NCBI GenBank assembly: GCA_018902385.1
Contig: JABSSW010000005.1
Location: 186,001-250,000, forward strand
Source of the DNA: Physcia stellaris
Taxonomy: Eukaryota > Ascomycota > Lecanoromycetes > Caliciales > Physciaceae
DNA: 64,000 nt
Reading direction: 5' to 3'
Position 1 is the stretch's first letter. The number at the start of each line of letters is the position of its first letter. Positions 58,679 through 64,000 of the stretch are shown here, one piece after another. The position numbers and the translations under genes are program-made. The notes below the pieces were generated by a model. The model saw only the letters and a list, made by a program, of their open reading frames with translations, searched no databases and was not told the origin of the DNA.

Positions 58679-60415
58679 ATGTCAGATCCCTTGTCCATTG
58701 CGGCCTCCGTCGCTAGCTTGGTCGCATTCACTGGAACTGTCTCCAAGTCAGTCTTCCAATTCGTTACCTCAATCAAAGACGCACCAGATGTTGCTCGAAA
58801 TCTTGTAAGATCGCTCTACACTCTCAACGTTGCTCTTGGGCAGATACAGCAGAATCTTCTAGATCCTGACTTCGTCACCGAGACGGATGATAAGGACGTG
58901 GAAGCACTTCAGCAATGCCTGGCAAACTGTACTGCCGTATTTGCACAGCTGCAGAAGAGGGTCGAAGATTGCGGACTCGGGTCACAAGGTCAACATCTTC
59001 TACGGAAGACATGGGAAAGCGTCAAATGGTCTTTTACTGATGATGCGCTGGAAGATATCTTGGAAAGAGTGGAAGTCGAGAAGGTGACCCTTCAGCTTGT
59101 GATCAGTGCCTTTACAGCGTTCGTTTCAAATATAAATCCTTGTCCCGAAGAAAGCCTAATGCGTTGGGTGTAGCAAAGTCACTACGGGGCTTCTACGCTA
59201 TGCCAAGCAGACTGAAGCCCGGACCCGGCACATGAGTCGACAGCTGAAGGACATTACTGTCACATTGCAATGGCTCCTTCCTAGAGTGCAAAGTGTTGGA
59301 CAGCGCACTGACATGATCCCGTCTGCTGAGCAAGGAGCTATTGAGTCATCCGTATTTGCAGCTTCGTCAGCTTACAGTGCGGAGGAGCTGGCTAATCTCC
59401 TTCGATCCTCGGGATCGTCTTTGAGCCTGGCTTTAGATACATCCAATGACGATATAGCGAGTGTGTTGTGGCAACCGGAGACCGAGCAAAGCCTGGAGCC
59501 GAGGGCTTCTCTATCCAGGGCCTCAACTGCACTTCCACTGCAAGATGGATCCGGACGCCGCATACAGACTGATAGCCTGATGTCGCCGACAGCCACTTCC
59601 GCGATGGTTCAGATTCAGAAGACAAGAAGTTTTTGGCTTCGCAAAGCAGATTCTTTGTCGCTTGGATCTGTAGGCATCATTGCCTCAGTGATACAAATTG
59701 TCCAGCTTGGGTCTTCTGTGAGTGCATGCATGTCTTCTGAAAGAAATCCAGCTTACCAGTCACGTATAAAGGCGAGTCGCATGATATCGCAAGTCTCAAT
59801 GGCCGAGAGAGTCAGAAAACAGTACATGACTGATCTTCAAGAAATCGCTGCTAGGATCGCATCCTTCTCTGGGTTATTGGAAGTCATGACCATGGCAGGA
59901 GAAGCAAGACCCGGACTGCTGGATGCCTGGCAAAGGACATATAGCTCTCTTCTAGAGTACCATGAATTCGTTAAAAGTGTGATTGATCTAGCAGGAAAAG
60001 GGGCAGGTGAGAAGCTTTCAACATCACTCGTTGCGTTTATTACCTACTCACTTCCGTGACAGTCTTCTCAGTGATCATGAACACCACACAGGAAAGTAAA
60101 CAGGAAAACCTGCGACAAGCAGCGATCCGTGATCTAGAAACTGTGCACACAATTGCGCATTCCTGTTTCATGAAACAAACAATCAACTCGCAAAGATCTC
60201 AAGAAGAGCGACTAGATGCTATCATGAGCCACATGTCGGTCCAGTTTGAAACGCTGAGGGCTGATATGGGCCACATGAGGAGGCCAGTACAACATCCAAA
60301 TGGACCTCTTCCCATCGTAAAGGGAAAAGCAATCGAGAAAATAAGAGAGGAGGGTGGACATCTCAGTACAGCTGAGGATAGGCTATCGGAGCCACGGGTT
60401 TTGACTGAGCAGTAG
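58679..60415 (+). CDS. Protein with fungal STAND/NLR-type N-terminal domain, no NACHT
   Basis: Three exons (58679-59118, 59174-60006, 60072-60415) join in phase to 538 aa. The start MSDPLSIAASVASLVAFTGT, followed by SIKDAPDVARNLVRSLYTLN, is the helical N-terminal domain found on many fungal NACHT/STAND proteins and ankyrin proteins. No P-loop, NACHT or repeat domain follows. A Ser-rich middle and a second helical part (GSVGIIASVIQIVQLGSSVS, then VSMAERVRKQYMTDLQEIAA) repeat a similar theme, as if the N-terminal domain were present twice. The C-terminus is charged and predicted coiled (RDLETVHTIAHSC). It may be a signalling partner of a full NLR, or an independent membrane-associated protein; function unknown. 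Confidence 0.65.
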
Positions 60416-61113
60416 ACGGTTTCGTAAGTTGGCTTACCCGAAAAATCCAGTAGTCCTCAAGATGTCGAGAACAGAAAGCGTTATTTCTCGGTGTCTCATA
60501 GCAAGGCACGATGTAGTGGAGCCCTTGCCTACGTACCTTGGTGGTGTTGTTGATACATATACTATTTGAGATTGGACTCTTGATAAGAATCCAGATTGAA
60601 GACCAGGCAATGTATTATCTTTCTGGTATTAATCCACACAGTTTGCAAATTAGCACTCTGCTACAGTCAGTCTGCTTCTAGCATATATATTCCGGCTATG
60701 AGTCGTGACCATGACTTCCTGTCGACTATACCACGACGTTCAGGGCCCTGGGCAACATATGCCGAATATTCAAGGAGAAAGATGACGGCCGAGGGGACAA
60801 CAGGCCCTGTACAACGTCTCACTTCGTCTGAAACACGTGAAGCTGTATCTCTCGGTCAAAGATTGGCTTGTAATATTATATTCTCCCATACTTTTCAGCA
60901 CAGTACTAGGGTATCCACTGAAGCTCTCATCCGTGGCTTGATTAGACGGCACACCATGAATCCTCGAACGCCTCGTCCCCTTCGTACGGCAACAGTGATG
61001 CCAGCTCCCCCACAGAGACAAGATGCTGTACAGCCCAAGGTGTCCGCAACGCCGTACCTCTCCCATGCAATATGATCTGCCAAGCCAAGTACCCAGATAG
61101 ATCTCTTCATAGA
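60416..61113. other. Intergenic region
   Basis: About 700 bases. It contains one ATG frame, listed separately at 60698-61075. Otherwise nothing is recognisable. Confidence 0.4.
60698..61075 (+). CDS. Possible small protein of unknown function
   Basis: An ATG-initiated frame of 125 residues starts MSRDHDFLSTIPRRSGPWAT. It is basic and has no signal peptide, transmembrane segment or family motif that I recognise. The stop falls 38 bases before the convergent stop of the X325-type gene. It could be a real small gene or a chance frame in the 3' region; I lean slightly against it. Confidence 0.25.
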   Translation: MSRDHDFLSTIPRRSGPWATYAEYSRRKMTAEGTTGPVQRLTSSETREAVSLGQRLACNIIFSHTFQHSTRVSTEALIRGLIRRHTMNPRTPRPLRTATVMPAPPQRQDAVQPKVSATPYLSHAI

Positions 61114-61990
61114 TTATACAAGAAGCGCCCACAGAGTCAACGCCGCCAGCGGTATCGAAGCCAGCCACGACATAGGTCCTATCATGACCTCTGCACCGGA
61201 CGTCAAGCTCTCGGTGCTGAAGACAAGTTCGAAGCCGATGTTGGTTGTATTCGCGCAGTTCGACTCGTTGACTTCTGGTACATTCTCTGGTGCTGCAAAG
61301 GTGATGTCCACGCACTGGATTTCCTCTATTAGCTTTCGCTCTCTCCCACCATTTAGAAGTACGCCTGGGGAAGACTCACATTATATAAAGCAGCCCCATG
61401 CTGCGCCAACTCGATTACCTGAATCGTCGCATTCTGCCCGATGACAGCCGTATAGTTGACCGGCAACGGGACGTGCGGTAGACACACACTGCCGGGATAG
61501 ATTGTGTTCTGCGGGCCCGTGATCTCGAAGACGGGTTGCATGATCAACGAGAAGTTCTCCGGCAGGCTGCCGTGGCCGAGGTTTATATACATGAAGGCTG
61601 TTGCGTGGCCGCTGAACCAGCCTGGTTGGAAGCCTACGGCGCCGCCGCCGACAGGCCAGAGAGTGCGGTTTTTGGAGGTCTCCATGCCGCCGCCTAGGGG
61701 AGGGGTGTTAGTTGATCGGATGGGCTGGATGGAGGGAGGTGGAGGGGGTTCTTACATGGGTACATCCATTGCATGCCATATGGATATGTGCCGTGCGGAT
61801 TGCTGTCATTCCTTCCCATCGTCGTCTCTCCCAGGCCATTTGTGTCGGAGACGTCACCATATGTGTGCAGGTTGTTGCCTCGTTGGCCTGGGTATGTGAT
61901 GACGGTATGCGACGAGACGAGCGGTGTGAGGGCGAGGAGGAGACATATCGCAGCGGAGAGGAGTGGGGGCGCAGTGGGTAGCACGAGCAT
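61114..61990 (-). CDS. X325/BIM1-like copper-binding surface protein (LPMO-like fold)
   Basis: Three exons encode about 240 aa. The signal peptide (MLVLPTAPPLLSAAICLLLA ... LVSS) ends just before HTVITYPGQRGNN, so the mature protein starts with histidine as in copper-binding LPMO folds. GMQWMYPCGGMETSKNRT, WFSGHATAFMYINLGHG, TIYPGSVCLPHVPLP and the paired cysteines in NCVDITFAAPENV match the X325 family. The C-terminus (TSGAEVMIGPMS then a hydrophobic tail) looks like a GPI-anchor signal. The best-studied relative, Cryptococcus Bim1, helps import copper; X325 proteins do not cleave polysaccharides as far as is known. Introns follow MYPC and ALYN. Confidence 0.88.
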
Positions 61991-63615
61991 ACTTGAGAAG
62001 TCTTCAAAACTGTGATATCCTCACTTCAAACCGCGATAAGGCAGCTTAGGTGTTATTTTTGAGACTCTTCTCTGAGAAGAGAGGCCTGGGCGACAGTGAG
62101 ATGTAAGAATAGACACCGAGTCTGGGCAACGAGGAGCGTTTTGTCGAATCCTGCTGTATCACGTCGAGAAGGAGGTTACTTTAGCCGCTCCACTGCTTCT
62201 CAGGCACAGGGCATGCAGACCGGAGCGTTCCCGGTCGTGCGACTTTTCTGCAACGAGGACGGAGGAAATGGGGCATTTTGGAAGCTTTGGGCGGCTGCAC
62301 ATAAGTGCGTACAGCTGCAGAAGGGGAGGATTGATTTGCTGGGGTGAAAGCAAATCATTGGGGAGAAGGGTTCGTGCTGGATGAGAGCTAGGCTGTTTCG
62401 CGTTGGTGGTTGATGAGGATCGCAGTCCCGTGCACTGATTGGATCAGCTCGGCGGCTACATTTCTTCACCTACTGTCCATGAACTCGAGCGAATGGAATT
62501 ATGAAAGCACTGGATTTGGACATATTGTTCGTCGGCAGGCACTCTCTTCGTCGACGTTTAGAACTGGGCAACTTACCCGCCATGCCCCTATGTTCTGCTC
62601 ATTGCATGGTAATGTAAGCAACAAACATCTGACGAAGGGCAATACGGCACAATCAAGCTGCTTGACCGCACTTGCCCTCTTGAAGCACCTCACCTGCCAG
62701 GCAAAAGTTGTACAGAATGCTCGACTGTTTCGACTTGCATCCAACCCCAAACATTCAGCTAAAGTCGACAGCGCCCAGCAAAAGACGGGGCGACATGAAA
62801 GAGTAGATGCAGCAATTCACTGTTACGATTAGGCGTGCGCATATTCGTTCACTGGCCGCAACGTAACTGACCTACTGACCATCCGATCCGCTGATGGAGA
62901 TATACTGTACGAGGGCAATTTCGACTTGGGCAGTTTAGATGACGACGTGAAAGCAACACCAGAAGAGAGGAAATGTGTAAAATGCGGTGAATCCTCGTGT
63001 CTAAGGTCAAGCTTAGAGGTGAGAGCATGGTATGGGTAATTCTAACACTGCAGTCATACGAATGATAGACATTCATTGCACACCAAACATTGAGAACATC
63101 GAAGCAACACTAGGGGAGGGTAGCCCAGAACCCGTTATATATATTGAGGGATCGCAAATATAGGAAGTAGATAAGAAAGATGTGCACAAACCACAAAGAC
63201 GACTAGCAAAGTAGACGGACATCGGCAACGTGCGATCGAAGAAGGCCGTCATTTGACATCCTGGGCGAGCGCTCATTGACAGATGCTTGACCAGAGTCAA
63301 TGCAGCCTTCGCTTTCTTTGATGACCTATGCAAACTATGTAGAGCCCCTCAGTATGCTTGAAGTATTCACCAGCGCTCCCTACATGCTTATCTTCATCCA
63401 TTGAAATTGAACAAAGGCTGTGAATATTAAAGCAGTATCGACAAAGGCAATCGCCACCGAGCTCATTGCACTTAGAAAAGGGAATTAGATCAACAATCTG
63501 GATTCGAAAAGAAGCCACATGGTCATTGGGCGGTAGGAGTAGGTGCTAGACTTAGCTGTTGGGGTTAGAAAGGGAAGAGCAGAGATTGGGAAGGTGCCAT
63601 ACCATTTCCGACCAT
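61991..63615. other. Intergenic region between X325-type gene and HEX-1
   Basis: About 1.6 kb upstream of the X325-type gene and downstream of HEX-1. A 140-codon plus frame (62410-62832) has no family signature, and its opening residues do not resemble a signal peptide, so I do not call it. No repeats or RNA genes are seen. Confidence 0.45.
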
Positions 63616-64000
63616 CTATAGTCTTGACCCATGGATGACTTTGTAGTCCACAGCAAGTTCACGGCCGCCGTCGTTGATGACCAATACGCGAACGCTGCCA
63701 CGACCATTGGCAAAGGAATCATTAAGTCTCGACCACAGACCGCCCTGATCGATGACTGGCAGACCCTGCTTGACATCTCCGGTCTCGGTCATCGCTACAA
63801 CACGGCCATCGTCACGGATATCGAGAACACGATATTGCTTGAAGACAGGTCCAAGCATATTCTGGACAATAACCGATGGAGATGGATTGGAGACGAAGCT
63901 AGACTCTTCATGAAGCTGCTTAGTGAAGAGATCAACCCCGAGGTAGCGGTGCTGGCCAGTTTGGGCAGAAGTAGTGATACGGATCACTTGGCAAGGGCGA
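63616..64000 (-). CDS. HEX1: Woronin body major protein HEX-1, 5' partial
   Basis: The window ends inside the gene; its 5' exons lie to the right. The visible C-terminal 127 residues begin RPCQVIRITTSAQTGQHRYL and continue LFTKQLHEESSFVSNPSPS, MLGPVFKQYRVLDIRDDG and RGSVRVLVINDGGRELAVD, almost identical to Neurospora HEX-1. It ends SRL, a peroxisomal PTS1 signal. HEX-1 self-assembles into the crystalline core of the Woronin body, which plugs septal pores after injury. It is an eIF5A-like fold found only in Pezizomycotina, so it identifies the group. Confidence 0.98.
   Translation of the reverse strand, partial: RPCQVIRITTSAQTGQHRYLGVDLFTKQLHEESSFVSNPSPSVIVQNMLGPVFKQYRVLDIRDDGRVVAMTETGDVKQGLPVIDQGGLWSRLNDSFANGRGSVRVLVINDGGRELAVDYKVIHGSRL

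Noticed and set aside
62410-62832. 140-codon plus frame near HEX-1
   Set aside because: No recognisable motif, no clear signal peptide and no supporting splice context.
1-64000. CRISPR array, rRNA genes, retroelements
   Set aside because: No regularly spaced repeats, no rRNA signature and no long terminal repeat or reverse-transcriptase motif was seen.

Overview
The window looks like chromosomal DNA of a filamentous ascomycete (Pezizomycotina). The deciding marker is the Woronin-body protein HEX-1 at the right edge, a protein restricted to that group. Intron-rich genes (mostly 48-90 bp GT-AG introns), a type II membrane GH17 glucanase, TVP18, AIM21, SPT8, a DUF8032 regulator and an X325-type copper protein all fit. 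A Leotiomycete is my guess, but the class is not proven by what I can see. There is no rRNA, CRISPR array or complete tRNA.

Layout, left to right. 1-9.6 kb: a partial YDG/SRA-like gene with a GWMC zinc motif (AlkB-like family), a peroxisomal acyl-CoA ligase, a short-chain dehydrogenase, transaldolase, and a stand-alone tandem FolB protein. 10.3-11.1 kb: a non-autonomous TA-flanked DNA transposon (MITE) just upstream of NTF2. 11.3-22 kb: NTF2, TVP18, AIM21, ETF-ubiquinone oxidoreductase and a DUF4336 metallo-beta-lactamase-like protein. 22.9-23.4 kb: a second MITE with about 100-bp inverted ends, upstream of a proline-iminopeptidase-like hydrolase. 25-39 kb: a secreted tandem M35-like metalloprotease, STRAP, a BTB protein, DOA1/PLAA, a DUF7918 protein and SPT8. 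40-46 kb: an HRR1/ZNFX1-like SF1 helicase and a PAN/apple-like membrane protein. 46-50 kb: a 3.5-kb gene-free stretch before a DUF8032 regulator. 54-64 kb: GH17 glucanase, an SRR1-like protein, a STAND-type N-terminal-domain protein, the X325 copper protein and the end of HEX-1.

Most genes are ordinary housekeeping and cell-biology genes with no sign of a secondary-metabolite cluster. Neighbours do not form one pathway, although several themes recur: peroxisome (AKL-ended ligase, SRL-ended HEX-1), cell wall and surface (GH17, M35-like, PAN-like, X325), chromatin and RNA silencing (SPT8, HRR1-like, SRA/AlkB-like), and ubiquitin (DOA1).

The most striking window-wide signal is that five otherwise intact genes each change frame by one base at or beside a C or G run of 4-5. 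This points to homopolymer errors in the assembly, or to real run-length mutation. The exon sums of the other spliced models that I worked out are divisible by three. I did not find a clearly new biological system. The best leads are the M35-like protein with one broken and one intact zinc motif, the SRA/AlkB-type gene, the tRNA-Asp-like fragment inside a MITE, and two MITEs sitting in promoters.
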